NCBI RefSeq assembly: GCF_018687455.1
Contig: NZ_CP061291.1
Location: 1,822,001 to 1,886,000 of the forward strand
DNA from: Polynucleobacter sp. TSB-Sco08W16
GTDB lineage: Bacteria > Pseudomonadota > Gammaproteobacteria > Burkholderiales > Burkholderiaceae
DNA: 64,000 nucleotides
Reading direction: 5' to 3'
The notes under the pieces were generated by a model. It saw nothing but the letters and a program-made list of their open reading frames with translations. It did not search any database and was not told the origin of the DNA. Both the position numbers and the translations under genes were made by a program. Below are positions 20,351-28,745 of this stretch, in pieces. Position 1 is the stretch's first letter; every line of letters starts with the position of its first letter.

Positions 20351-20581
20351 TTATTGACGAGCTGTATTGCAATTAAAGACGGCGACTAATGACGAGTCAT
20401 TATTTTTAAAAGAGGCTGTCTTGCCATATTGCGCACAATACGCATTTGCTTTTTGGGTAAGCTGATCAAGCGACTCTCCGCTACTGTTTAAAAAAGTCAC
20501 ATGATTTGCATCTGAAGCATCGGTATACACGGCCGCACATCCCACCAAGGCAAAGACGCCTGTCATGATTAAAAATCTCAT
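20351..20581 (-). CDS. Small predicted lipoprotein
   Basis: A 76-residue protein with a short N-terminal hydrophobic stretch and a lipobox-like LVGC ending at Cys15, then a hydrophilic tail with three more Cys. No family is recognised. It overlaps the start of its neighbour upstream (20578) by four bases, so translational coupling with the DUF2798 gene is likely. It is convergent with prfC. Confidence 0.65.
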   Translation of the reverse strand: MRFLIMTGVFALVGCAAVYTDASDANHVTFLNSSGESLDQLTQKANAYCAQYGKTASFKNNDSSLVAVFNCNTARQ

Positions 20582-20811
20582 TTTTTAACCTTTAATTTTT
20601 TTAGTATTTCTGTGGTTACTCTGCTTGCAAAGGGCCTGTAGATCAAGATGCAAATGATAGCTACTGGATAAGCTACGGACCAAACCTCAAACCACACTGA
20701 AAAGAAATTATCCGCAGCACCAACGCGAACAAAGGTGGTTGCTAAAGTAATGCTTGATGACATTAACAAGCCCATCACCAAGGAAAAAATAATGCCTGGA
20801 AGATTAATCAT
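20578..20811 (-). CDS. DUF2798 family membrane protein
   Basis: A 77-residue protein with two membrane helices (about residues 4-26 and 44-62) and a basic C-terminus (KKLKVKK). The pattern FSLVMGLLMSSSITLATTFVR (start FSLVMGLLMSSS) and YPVAIICILIYRPFASRVT is typical of DUF2798. The function is unknown. It forms a two-gene unit with the downstream lipoprotein through an ATGA overlap. Confidence 0.75.
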   Translation of the reverse strand: MINLPGIIFSLVMGLLMSSSITLATTFVRVGAADNFFSVWFEVWSVAYPVAIICILIYRPFASRVTTEILKKLKVKK

Positions 20812-20938
20812 TCTGCAATCATAGCGCCTACTGTTTTAAGCTGTTATTCTGAATAGTGATCACTATCTCGCGCCCTAATTAGGGGAATCTCTTGAGCCTC
20901 ACTCCTAGATTCATCACTCCTTTACTCTAGGAATATTC

Positions 20939-21121
20939 ATGGCTGTAGGCCAAAACCAAAAGAACAGAAAAAACGATTCCATGCTCACAAAAACAGGCAA
21001 AACACGCCTAGGGCCCCTAAACTCAGCTCAGCTCACCAGCCTGATGGAAAAAAGCACCAAACCAAAAGAAAAGGGCAAAATTTTACGAGCGCTTAGTAAG
21101 CTCCAACTTGTTGCAGCATAA
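20939..21121 (+). CDS. Small basic protein of unknown function
   Basis: A 60-residue, Lys/Gln-rich, Cys-free protein with no membrane segment. AGGAA lies six bases before the ATG and a strong rho-independent terminator follows six bases after the stop, so it looks like a real, independently transcribed gene. The C-terminal half (LNSAQLTSLMEKS ... GKILRALSKLQ) could form two helices. No family is recognised. Confidence 0.65.
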   Translation: MAVGQNQKNRKNDSMLTKTGKTRLGPLNSAQLTSLMEKSTKPKEKGKILRALSKLQLVAA

Positions 21122-21127
21122 ACATCA

Positions 21128-21151
21128 AGCCCCGATTTATCGGGGCTTTTT
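21128..21151 (+). terminator. Rho-independent terminator after the 60-residue protein gene
   Basis: The stem AGCCCCGA/TCGGGGCT has a four-base loop and is followed by TTTTT on the plus strand. On the minus strand no U-run follows, so it is directional. Confidence 0.88.
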
Positions 21152-21187
21152 GCTATAGTCATTTATCTAACTCAAGAGTAAGCCTGA

Positions 21188-21583
21188 ATGATTCAATTTC
21201 GCGACGATGCCAATATCACTGCTGAACAAGCAATTGATCTTTATATTCGATCAACTCTTGGAGAGCGCCGCCCCATTCACAATAAAGAAACATTTGAGGC
21301 GATGCTCAAAAACGCTAATCTGACTATTACTGCCTGGGATGAAAATACATTGGTTGGGATTGCGCGAACACTGACAGATTTTGCTTATGTTGCCTACCTG
21401 GCGGATTTGGCTGTTGATCAACAATATCAACACTCTGGGATTGGCAAACAACTCATTGCTAACACCCAATCTCGCCTTGGGCCAGAATGTATGATTGTGC
21501 TTCTAGCTGCCCCCAAAGCAAATGAGTACTATGAGCACATAGGGTTTGAACATAACCCGCGGGCTTGGACGCTCAAGAAATAA
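21188..21583 (+). CDS. GNAT family N-acetyltransferase
   Basis: A 131-residue single-domain acetyltransferase. The acetyl-CoA binding motif A is visible as QQYQHSGIGKQLIANTQ (Q/R-x-x-G-x-G/A, about residues 78-94), preceded by the beta-4 strand VAYLADLAVD. The acceptor substrate is unknown. The 3' end lies just before a histidine phosphatase gene whose start is 33 bases beyond, in the same direction. Confidence 0.85.
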   Translation: MIQFRDDANITAEQAIDLYIRSTLGERRPIHNKETFEAMLKNANLTITAWDENTLVGIARTLTDFAYVAYLADLAVDQQYQHSGIGKQLIANTQSRLGPECMIVLLAAPKANEYYEHIGFEHNPRAWTLKK

Positions 21584-21615
21584 TTAAAAGCGTATTGCAG
21601 CTTTATCATTGCAGC

Positions 21616-22260
21616 ATGACAAAGACTCGATTTTGCTTAGTACGCCACGGTGAGACCGATTGGAATGCTCAGCATCGTCTTCAGGGCCACACAGACATCG
21701 ATCTCAATCAACGCGGACTTGCACAAGCAGCGCAAATGGCAGCTGCACTCAAGACAATTCAACTTCAGTTTGATGTTTTATACACAAGCGATCTAACGCG
21801 TGCCTATAAAACAGCCCAGGCAATAGAAAAAGTCTTTGGAGTTTCTGCAGCAATCGATCCAGATCTAAGAGAGCGGCATCTGGGAGCGCTACAAGGGCTC
21901 AGTACTCTAGAGGCGCCGCAGCTTGAACCAGATCTATGGGCTACACACTTAAGCAGAGATCTAGATCACAACTTAGGTGGCGGAGAAAGTATTAAGCAGT
22001 TTGCTCAACGCATTCATGGTGGGCTAGAAAAGATACGCCAACGGCATCTTGGTAAAACTATCTTGCTGGTAAGTCATGGTGGCGCACTAGATATGATGTA
22101 TCGATTGGCTAGCAAACAAGCATTACAAGCCCCCAAGGCTGTCGCCGTTCCGAATGCGTCTCTGAATTGGATCAGTCACGACAGCAACTCTTGGACAGTC
22201 GATCGTTGGGGAGATACCAGTCATTTAGAGGGTCTAACACTCGATAACCTCGACTTATAG
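21616..22260 (+). CDS. Histidine phosphatase family protein (phosphoglycerate mutase-like)
   Basis: A 214-residue protein of the dPGM/acid phosphatase branch. The phosphohistidine motif is LVRHGETDWN (RHG at about residues 9-11). A catalytic acid occurs in DLRERHLG, and the second His in LVSHGGALD. It could be a GpmB/CobC-type phosphatase rather than glycolytic mutase. I start at ATG 21616 because homology begins there; an in-frame extension to 21565 overlaps the GNAT gene. Confidence 0.88.
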   Translation: MTKTRFCLVRHGETDWNAQHRLQGHTDIDLNQRGLAQAAQMAAALKTIQLQFDVLYTSDLTRAYKTAQAIEKVFGVSAAIDPDLRERHLGALQGLSTLEAPQLEPDLWATHLSRDLDHNLGGGESIKQFAQRIHGGLEKIRQRHLGKTILLVSHGGALDMMYRLASKQALQAPKAVAVPNASLNWISHDSNSWTVDRWGDTSHLEGLTLDNLDL

Positions 22261-22300
22261 GGGCAATTATCGGGCCGCCCAAATAGTCTATGATGTTGCC

Positions 22301-23059
22301 ATGAGGTCAATCCTATTACTGCTGCTGCTTGCTTTAGCAACGCCATCCTTTGCAATGGATGACGTGCCAGATGGACTCCCAGACCATGTAGTTGGTGACA
22401 TTGGCGCCGCTGTCTACACCTCAAATATGTCTATCGGTGCAACTGGCACTCAAAGCTTTGTGATGCCCTATGCATTTTTTGACTACGAACGGTTTTTTGC
22501 GCGTATTGATACTTTTGGCATCAAGACTGCCAAGATTGGTTATGGCTATTTGGAGCTAGCAGGCCAAGTGAACCTAGATAACTACAACCGTAAATCTACG
22601 ATTAATGGCGCCACTTATTCCAAACAAGATCCGATTCCGCTTGGCATCGGAACCTTTCAGGAAACACCCATCGGTGGTTTTTTTATTCATGCCTATCAAG
22701 ACGTAGCTCGCTCTAATGGACAGCTCTATCAGCTTTCTTATTTTGCTGAGATAGAAACGGTTAAGCAAATCAAGCTCTATCCAGAAATCGCTGTTGAGCG
22801 TTATAGCGGCACCTACGCTAACTATTATTATGGAGTCAGCGCAGCCGCATCCAAAAATTTAGGCTATCCGCAATACACTGTGGGAGCAACAAACAACTAC
22901 ACTGCGGGCCTCATGGTGGAAGTGCCAATTGTAGATAACTGGTACTTTAATGTTTTTGGTCGACGCAAATACTTAGGTGGCAATATCAGCAACAGCCCCA
23001 TCATGGTTCGCTCTTTCCAAGACAGCGTTCTAGGATCTGTGGTTTACCGCTTTAAGTAG
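22301..23059 (+). CDS. MipA/OmpV family outer membrane protein
   Basis: A 252-residue outer-membrane beta-barrel with a signal peptide (cleavage after SFA, residue 18). Alternating strands rich in Tyr and Gly follow, and the C-terminus YRFK has the near-terminal Phe typical of BAM substrates. The overall pattern matches MipA/OmpV, a scaffold or porin-like family. It stands alone, 40 bases after the phosphatase gene. The ligand or partner is unknown. Confidence 0.8.
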   Translation: MRSILLLLLLALATPSFAMDDVPDGLPDHVVGDIGAAVYTSNMSIGATGTQSFVMPYAFFDYERFFARIDTFGIKTAKIGYGYLELAGQVNLDNYNRKSTINGATYSKQDPIPLGIGTFQETPIGGFFIHAYQDVARSNGQLYQLSYFAEIETVKQIKLYPEIAVERYSGTYANYYYGVSAAASKNLGYPQYTVGATNNYTAGLMVEVPIVDNWYFNVFGRRKYLGGNISNSPIMVRSFQDSVLGSVVYRFK

Positions 23060-23069
23060 CTCCACTTAA

Positions 23070-23864
23070 CTACCAAGGTAGGGATGGCAACAGTGGCTTT
23101 AGACCAGCCTTCTGAATGGTTGGAGCAGCCTTAGGCGAAGCCAAATAAGCGATCAAATCTCTCGAGGCATCAAGACTGCTCACATTGCTGGTGATGCCTG
23201 CTGAAAACAAAACAGTTTGTTGCACCTCCGCAGGAATTTCGCCGATGAAATCAATACCAGGAATTGGTATGAGTTCGCTGACCTGCTGAAAACCTAACTC
23301 AGCATCACCTCTTGCAACGACAGTACCAACGCGCTCGCTGTAAATCTTTTTAGCAGTCTTGCTCATCTGCTCTGCAATACCTAGTTTTGGAAATACTTCT
23401 GTAGATAGATAAGTACCGCTTGCACTAGCTGAGTAGGCAATAGAACTTGCATTTAATAAAGCTTGCTTCAGCGCCGGTACCGTGCTGATATCGGGCTTTG
23501 GAGCACCAGACTTGACTGCCGCACCGATCACCGAAGCCACTAAATCTACCTTGCTTCCAGGCTGTACTGCTCCGTTCTTAATAAAACCATCCAAAGCAGG
23601 TCCTGCAAGAATTAAGATGTCAAACTTTTCCCCCTTAGCAAGCCTGGATGGAATTGAATCAGGAGCGCCACCCATAGAGGATCCATAAGAAATAATTACT
23701 TTGTTAGTGGATTGTTTTTCATATTCAGGGACAAGCGATTTGAGCGCTTCAGCAAATGCACCCGATGTAATCACTTGGATTTCTGCTGCAGATACGGGGC
23801 TTACAAAAACTAATGCTGCGAGAGCAGCAAGCACAACACTTCTTAAGAATTGAGGCATTTTCAT
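23070..23864 (-). CDS. ModA-like periplasmic substrate-binding protein
   Basis: A 264-residue exported protein (signal peptide to about residue 27, VSAAE) of the type 2 periplasmic-binding fold, closest by pattern to molybdate-binding ModA relatives (VITSGAFAEALKSLVPEYEK start VITSGAFAEAL; SYGSSMGGAPDSIPSRLAKGE; ARGDAELGFQQVSELIP). No permease or ATPase gene is adjacent, so it may be an orphan sensor or binding protein rather than a transporter part. A 16-base gap separates it from the upstream haloacid dehalogenase gene, so they may share a transcript. Confidence 0.8.
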   Translation of the reverse strand: MKMPQFLRSVVLAALAALVFVSPVSAAEIQVITSGAFAEALKSLVPEYEKQSTNKVIISYGSSMGGAPDSIPSRLAKGEKFDILILAGPALDGFIKNGAVQPGSKVDLVASVIGAAVKSGAPKPDISTVPALKQALLNASSIAYSASASGTYLSTEVFPKLGIAEQMSKTAKKIYSERVGTVVARGDAELGFQQVSELIPIPGIDFIGEIPAEVQQTVLFSAGITSNVSSLDASRDLIAYLASPKAAPTIQKAGLKPLLPSLPW

Positions 23865-23880
23865 TTTTGCTCCTAAAAAA

Positions 23881-24564
23881 TCAAATTACTTGCAACACCT
23901 TGCTTAGCGAATCGCCTTCATACGTTGGTAATTCGCCAATCTCTTCGTATGGATGTCCAAGACGGTTCACCCAAAACACATCGAACCCATACCACCTTGC
24001 GGCTAGCGCATCCCACGCATTACTAGAGACAAATAAAACCTCTGTCTTTTTGACCGGAAATGCTTTTAGCAATAACTCATATGCCTGTGGCGCCGTTTTA
24101 AACAGGCGCACATCCTCAATGGTGACTACCTGATCAAGGTATGACTTGAGTCCATTGCTCTCAACTACAGTAGAAAGCATTTCTCTACTGCCGTTTGACA
24201 AAATAGCAGTGGCAATCCCTTGAGATTGAATTTGCTTAAGCACCTCAAGGCTATCTTGAAAGCTGGTGAGCTTAGCGTATTGATCCATCAATCGCTTTTC
24301 ATTTTCAGAGCTTAGCTCGAGTCCCATTCGCTTGCATACGTAACGCAAGGAGCGAATAGTAAGATCCCAAAATGGCAGGTAATACTTACTGCCTCCAGGA
24401 CTTGGATCGCTCATGGTGACAAGGCGCGTATATTCAATTTGACGATCACGCCACATTAAAGCCAATGCATGGCCATGACTAGGAAAAATTTCTTCAGCCA
24501 ACTCTCCCATGGAATACACATCAAATAATGTCCCATAGGCGTCAAAAGCAATTAATTTGTACAT
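23881..24564 (-). CDS. Haloacid dehalogenase, type II (HAD superfamily)
   Basis: A 227-residue HAD hydrolase resembling L-2-haloacid dehalogenases. The nucleophile is D8 in AFDAYGTLFD, motif II is LSNGS (about residue 118), the Lys is in VRLFKTAPQAYE, and motif III is VSSNAWDALAA. These residues are those of the hydrolytic type II dehalogenases that convert 2-haloacids to 2-hydroxyacids, though physiological substrates of environmental homologues are often unknown. It is followed by the ModA-like gene in the same direction. Confidence 0.85.
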   Translation of the reverse strand: MYKLIAFDAYGTLFDVYSMGELAEEIFPSHGHALALMWRDRQIEYTRLVTMSDPSPGGSKYYLPFWDLTIRSLRYVCKRMGLELSSENEKRLMDQYAKLTSFQDSLEVLKQIQSQGIATAILSNGSREMLSTVVESNGLKSYLDQVVTIEDVRLFKTAPQAYELLLKAFPVKKTEVLFVSSNAWDALAARWYGFDVFWVNRLGHPYEEIGELPTYEGDSLSKVLQVI

Positions 24565-24578
24565 TCAATTTTCGCCTG

Positions 24579-24731
24579 TTATCGACCTTGACAGGCTAGC
24601 GGCATTTCCCACAAAGGCTTGCCTTGGCTAAAGTCACAATTAATGCCAACTGGAGAAATAGTGCTAGCGAGACATCCACCTAAAGTCGCTGCAACAAAGG
24701 CGGATAGGCAAATAAATAATAATGTTTTCAT
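24579..24731 (-). CDS. Very small predicted lipoprotein
   Basis: A 50-residue protein from the ATG at 24731. It has a hydrophobic signal sequence with a lipobox (LGGC, Cys20) and a short mature part containing two further Cys (INCDFSQGKP, LACQGR). It ends 14 bases before the dehalogenase gene on the same strand. An upstream in-frame start at 24776 adds residues without signal-peptide character. No family is recognised. Confidence 0.6.
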   Translation of the reverse strand: MKTLLFICLSAFVAATLGGCLASTISPVGINCDFSQGKPLWEMPLACQGR

Positions 24732-24855
24732 GTGGCATCTACTTTTAATTAAATTCCATTCTAATCCTGTAAACAATCAAAAACCATCAAAAATATCCCT
24801 CTCTCTCAGATTTAGATGATGTAAATTAAGCTTAATCACAACGATAGCAAACCTC

Positions 24856-25311
24856 ATGAAGCTCAAATTCGTCGGCTTATTTTTTACTGCACTCCTATTG
24901 GGATGCGGCCCCAAAGCACCGCAAGCAAATTCCTCACTTTCACTCAAACAAGTGATGGAGTGGGTAATTGATTCCAATGCGGACGTCATATGGGACTCCG
25001 TCAAATCGATTTCAAATGTGCAGGGAACCACTGAAATATATCCCCGAACAGATGCTCAATGGGAGGCCGTCAGAAATAGTGCAGCCACTTTGGTGGAGGC
25101 CGGAAACCTCTTAATGATCGAAGGCAGAGCTAAAGACAACAAGCAATGGATGGACTTCGCAAATCAACTGAGTAAAGCTTCTGAATTAGCACTGAAGGCC
25201 ACCCAGGACAAGGATAAGGATGCCCTGTTTGATGCTGGCGGAAATATCTATAACGCTTGCAAGGCCTGTCACGATAGATATGCTGATTTTGACAAGCAAG
25301 CTAGTAAATAA
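24856..25311 (+). CDS. Lipoprotein c-type cytochrome (c-prime/c556-like)
   Basis: A 151-residue protein with a lipoprotein signal (LLLGCG, Cys17) and a single haem-binding CKACH close to the C-terminus (about residues 136-140). A helical body precedes it. One C-terminal CxxCH after four predicted helices is the layout of class II cytochromes such as c-prime and c556. It is probably anchored in the periplasm and carries electrons or binds small gases. It is monocistronic. Confidence 0.85.
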   Translation: MKLKFVGLFFTALLLGCGPKAPQANSSLSLKQVMEWVIDSNADVIWDSVKSISNVQGTTEIYPRTDAQWEAVRNSAATLVEAGNLLMIEGRAKDNKQWMDFANQLSKASELALKATQDKDKDALFDAGGNIYNACKACHDRYADFDKQASK

Positions 25312-25336
25312 AAAAAGACCACCCCGAAAGGTGGTC
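25312..25336 (-). terminator. Rho-independent terminator on the minus strand
   Basis: The hairpin GACCACC/GGTGGTC (25317-25336) is followed on the minus strand by a run of T. On the plus strand the U-run is missing. It lies downstream of the small minus-strand ORF at 25458-25619 and supports a real transcript there. Confidence 0.75.
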
Positions 25337-25444
25337 ATCAATATTCAAAATGACTGTCATGAAAATTTTGAATAGCTACTGAACTGTATTTATAACACTG
25401 TTAATTTGCTAAATTCTTGGCTGCAATCAAGAAACAGGGATTAC

Positions 25445-25461
25445 TAGAACTAAAGTATTAG
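25445..25461. repeat. 17-base direct repeat, copy 1
   Basis: The sequence TAGAACTAAAGTATTAG occurs here and again, identically, at 25722-25738. This copy covers the stop codon of the 53-residue exported protein gene. Function unknown. Confidence 0.8.
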
Positions 25462-25619
25462 TCTTGATTAGCGGCTACATTGCCCATAGCATCTACTTGA
25501 TTTGTGTGAGCAGAGCGAACCTGCTTGTCAGAAATATTTTTGTTTAGCGCTGAGGCGCTCGCCAAGCCAATTAAAAATGCTGATAAAGCTACGAATAGAT
25601 TTGTAGTAAGTTTGTTCAC
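25458..25619 (-). CDS. Small exported protein, GTG start
   Basis: A 53-residue ORF with an N-terminal hydrophobic helix (about residues 8-24, LFVALSAFLIGLASASA) and a short hydrophilic mature part rich in Asn/Gln. The start is GTG at 25619 with a weak GGGAA upstream. A minus-strand terminator lies about 120 bases downstream, which supports expression. No family is recognised. The stop codon lies inside one copy of a 17-base direct repeat whose second copy is at 25722-25738. Confidence 0.55.
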   Translation of the reverse strand: MNKLTTNLFVALSAFLIGLASASALNKNISDKQVRSAHTNQVDAMGNVAANQD

Positions 25620-25721
25620 TGAGTTTTCCCGTAATTAAATATCAAAAAATAAAGCTAATTTCTTATAGCCAGCAGGATAGTAATCTAATAAGCATTACAA
25701 AACTGTGAAATTTACTTGCTG

Positions 25722-25738
25722 TAGAACTAAAGTATTAG
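25722..25738. repeat. 17-base direct repeat, copy 2
   Basis: Exact second copy of the 17-base sequence at 25445-25461, in the same orientation, 277 bases away. It lies in the gap between two small ORFs. No known operator type is recognised. Confidence 0.8.
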
Positions 25739-25836
25739 CATATAAATAAAGGCTCTAGAGCTAAGGTTGTATATCGAAACTAGTAAACACTTTCTACGAT
25801 GAGTTATTGCCAACTCAACATGAAAGGTTGCCAGCA

Positions 25837-26013
25837 ATGAATCAAGAATCTTCTCTAGAGCATGATAAAAATTACTTATCAATGATGAATCATCCTCGGA
25901 TCCATGAGCTTGCACGCATCGTTGATTTCCCTCAAACGATAGAGGGGCCGCAACATGCAGCTCAAATGAATCCAAAAAATATTGCCCCAGTTAAATTTGT
26001 AGCTCTGGCATAG
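25837..26013 (+). CDS. Possible small protein, 58 residues
   Basis: An ORF starting at ATG 25837 with an AAGGTT stretch about ten bases upstream. The product is hydrophilic, Met/His-rich, without signal peptide or recognised domain (MNHPRIHELARIVDFP). A hairpin follows 30 bases after the stop but is oriented mainly for the opposite strand. An overlapping minus-strand ORF at 25727-25975 is a competing reading. The coding status is uncertain. Confidence 0.4.
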   Translation: MNQESSLEHDKNYLSMMNHPRIHELARIVDFPQTIEGPQHAAQMNPKNIAPVKFVALA

Positions 26014-26044
26014 GTGGCAATTTAAGTTTGTCGGCTAAAAAAGA

Positions 26045-26067
26045 AAAAACCACCCGAAGGTGGTTTC
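26045..26067 (-). terminator. Rho-independent terminator after the MHS-family transporter gene
   Basis: The stem AACCACC/GGTGGTT with a UUCG-type tetraloop on the minus strand is followed by TTTTTTC. The same hairpin sequence is found beside tRNA-Phe and in the repeat copies at 30-41 kb, but here it stands without the tRNA-derived part. Confidence 0.8.
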
Positions 26068-26111
26068 TATTTCCGATTGATAGCTAAGTGAAATAATCTG
26101 CGTCAAGGATG

Positions 26112-27389
26112 TTAGTCCTTTACCTTCACTACTCCCTTGTAGATTAAAACAGTAGCAATTAAGCCCATACCGCCTGCCATTGCCATCCAATAACCCGGGG
26201 AAGCTTTATCTCCCGTTGTCTCAATAAGCCAAGTCGATACGAGAGGTGTAAAGCCACCAAACAGCGCTGTAGCCAAACTATAGGCCAATGAAAAGCCAGT
26301 CGTTCGAATATGAATAGGAATGATTTCAGTAAGCGCAACGATAGTAGCTCCGTTATAACTGCCATACAGAAATGACAGCCACAACTCCACCGCAAGCATG
26401 TGTTCAAAACTTGGATTTGCTACTAACCAATTTAAAGCCGGATAAGCAGTAAACAACGCCAATGCAGAGAACAAGGCCATAATGGGCCAGCGACCAATTC
26501 TGTCCGATAGAGCGCCCATCACTGGCAACCAAATGAAGTTAGATAAACCAACAAATAATGTAATGATCAAGCTGTCAACGATGGACAGCTTCATGACACT
26601 CTTACCAAATGTTGGCGTATAAACCGTAATCAAGTAAAAAGATACAGTTGTCATCACAATCAACATCATTCCAGCAACCACCAATTGCCAGTTGATCGTT
26701 AACGATTTCATAATTTCTTTGAAAGTCGGGTGATGCTTCTTGGCGAGAAACTCTTCGGTTTCCTGTAATGAACGACGAATCTGAAATACGATTGGAATAA
26801 TCATGCAGCCAATGAAGAATGGAATACGCCAACCCCAATCGGCAATCACTTCTTTGCTCATGGATTCATTGAGGATATATCCCAGCGCAGCTGAAAAGAT
26901 AATCGCAACTTGTTGGCTAGCAGATTGCCAGCTGACATAAAAGCCTTTATGTCCAGGCGTTGCCATTTCAGAAAGATAAACAGATACGCCACCCAGCTCA
27001 ACACCCGCTGAAAATCCTTGAAGTAGACGCCCTACCAATACCAATAAGGGGGCAAGCAAGCCAATCGTTGCATAACTTGGAATGAAGGCAACCATTGCTG
27101 TTCCTGTTGCCATAATGCCTAATGTCAGGACGAGGCCTTTACGACGACCAATCCGATCAATATAGCCGCCTAGTAATATTGCACCCAATGGACGCATTAA
27201 AAATCCTGCTCCAAAGGTTGCAAAGGTCAGCATTAATGATGCGTACTCACTGTCGGTTGGAAAGAATGCCTTTGATATGTAGGTGGCATAAAAGCCAAAC
27301 AGAAAAAAATCATACATCTCAATAAAGTTTCCGCTAGTAACGCGGATCACTGTTGAGAACTTAGATTGAGGTTTAGCTATAGCGGTCAT
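26112..27389 (-). CDS. MFS transporter of the metabolite:H+ symporter (citrate-like) family
   Basis: A 425-residue transporter with 12 predicted membrane helices. The N-terminal [20 protein letters not shown] (about residues 18-37) and [17 protein letters not shown] loop are typical of the MHS group that moves citrate, tricarballylate, proline or alpha-ketoglutarate with protons. The substrate cannot be fixed by reading. I start at ATG 27389, with AAGG upstream; the longer frame to 27440 adds a non-conserved stretch. A hairpin terminator lies 45 bases downstream. Confidence 0.88.
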   Translation of the reverse strand: MTAIAKPQSKFSTVIRVTSGNFIEMYDFFLFGFYATYISKAFFPTDSEYASLMLTFATFGAGFLMRPLGAILLGGYIDRIGRRKGLVLTLGIMATGTAMVAFIPSYATIGLLAPLLVLVGRLLQGFSAGVELGGVSVYLSEMATPGHKGFYVSWQSASQQVAIIFSAALGYILNESMSKEVIADWGWRIPFFIGCMIIPIVFQIRRSLQETEEFLAKKHHPTFKEIMKSLTINWQLVVAGMMLIVMTTVSFYLITVYTPTFGKSVMKLSIVDSLIITLFVGLSNFIWLPVMGALSDRIGRWPIMALFSALALFTAYPALNWLVANPSFEHMLAVELWLSFLYGSYNGATIVALTEIIPIHIRTTGFSLAYSLATALFGGFTPLVSTWLIETTGDKASPGYWMAMAGGMGLIATVLIYKGVVKVKD

Positions 27390-27516
27390 TGCAGCCTTTG
27401 CTTTCTGTAGATGAGATGCCAAAAGAAAATATACCGTCAATCAGATTACTTCGGGAAACTACCAAGCATCGAATCATCAAAAGATGGTCAAGCCACATTC
27501 AGTCTTCCTCAATAGC

Positions 27517-28692
27517 TCAGGGCTCTTTGGTCTTAGATACCCATGTGGCCATCAATACAAACGCAACTAAGGCGCAAGCCCCTGAGAATAAGAATGCATA
27601 CAACGGTGCAACAGATTCATATACCCAGCCAAAGATGAATGAGGCTGGAAATAGCATCAGTCCCGTGACTAAATTAAACCAGCCAAAGGCTGTTCCAGCC
27701 AAGCCCTTAGGGGCCATATCTGCCACCAAGGCTTTCTCCACCCCTTCGGTTGCGGCTTTAAATAATCCATAAATTACGAAGAGTCCAAATATTTGATAGA
27801 TGGATATGCCTGGTAAACCCATCGCAATGTAGAAAAAAGCAAACGCAATCCAAGCAATCAAAATAAATCGCTTACGACCGAAGGTATCTGAGAGTGCGGA
27901 TAAGGGGGTGCCAAACAAAGTGGTGATTAATGAGATGGCTGCCCATAACAAAGGAATCTGCTCCTGAGGAACACCCGCCTCTCTTGCTCTCAGCAATAAG
28001 AACATGTCTGATGAATTGCCCAGAGCAAAGATACCTGCCACTACTAGATATCGCTTAAATTGATCGGGCATTCCCACTAATGACCAGCTAAAAGGGGCCG
28101 CTTTGGCGGCGGGCTCTCTTTGTGGCTCTTTAATACTTAAAGCAAGAGCGATAGTAATGACTGCCGGCACGATAGCCCATAGAAAAATATCTTTGAGTGG
28201 AACCCCCATGGACAAAAACAGTGCAGCCAATAAGGGTCCGATAACCGCACCCGCGTTGTCCATTGAACGATGTAATCCGAATGTGAGGCCCCGTTGATTT
28301 TCATGAACGCTCTCGGCTAGGAGCGCATCGCGCGGAGAGCTTCTGAGTCCTTTCCCCATGCGATCCGTAAAACGAATAGCCATGACCCATAGCCATGAAT
28401 TAGCAATTGCAATGAGTGGCCTACCTATACCAGCAAGGGTATAGCCCAGCACAATCCAAGGCTTAGCTTTTTTAGTGCGATCAACAATGACGCCCGATAC
28501 CAATTTAAAAATACTGGATGTGGCCTCTGCAATACCTTCAATAATGCCAAGCGCCTTGGGTCCAGCCATCAATACGGACGCCAAATAAAGCGGCATTAAT
28601 GGATAAAGCATCTCACTAGCCGAATCGTTTACTAAGCTAATAAAGCCAATAAGCCAAACGGTACGGGGAAGGGCAAGAATAGTTTTAAACAT
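27517..28692 (-). CDS. MFS transporter, unknown substrate
   Basis: A 391-residue protein with about 11-12 membrane helices. It carries the MFS loop 2-3 motif in the form GVIVDRTKKAKPWIVLGY, and LSDTFGRKRFILIAW between helices 8 and 9. The N-terminal VNDSASEMLYPLMPLYL is seen in putative drug or sugar-efflux MFS proteins. There is no adjacent regulator. It lies in the same direction as the MHS transporter with a 130-base gap. Confidence 0.85.
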   Translation of the reverse strand: MFKTILALPRTVWLIGFISLVNDSASEMLYPLMPLYLASVLMAGPKALGIIEGIAEATSSIFKLVSGVIVDRTKKAKPWIVLGYTLAGIGRPLIAIANSWLWVMAIRFTDRMGKGLRSSPRDALLAESVHENQRGLTFGLHRSMDNAGAVIGPLLAALFLSMGVPLKDIFLWAIVPAVITIALALSIKEPQREPAAKAAPFSWSLVGMPDQFKRYLVVAGIFALGNSSDMFLLLRAREAGVPQEQIPLLWAAISLITTLFGTPLSALSDTFGRKRFILIAWIAFAFFYIAMGLPGISIYQIFGLFVIYGLFKAATEGVEKALVADMAPKGLAGTAFGWFNLVTGLMLFPASFIFGWVYESVAPLYAFLFSGACALVAFVLMATWVSKTKEP

Positions 28693-28745
28693 AACAAGCT
28701 CAATTTATCACCATCCTCAACTTTGAGGTCGTTTATAGTGCCGAC

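Noticed and set aside
23070..23864. Complete molybdate ABC transporter
   Set aside because: Only the binding protein is present; neighbouring genes encode a dehalogenase and an outer-membrane protein, not ModB/ModC.
25727..25975. Minus-strand 82-codon ORF opposite the 58-residue ORF
   Set aside because: No ribosome site, signal or domain is visible. The plus-strand reading is slightly better supported, and both are weak.
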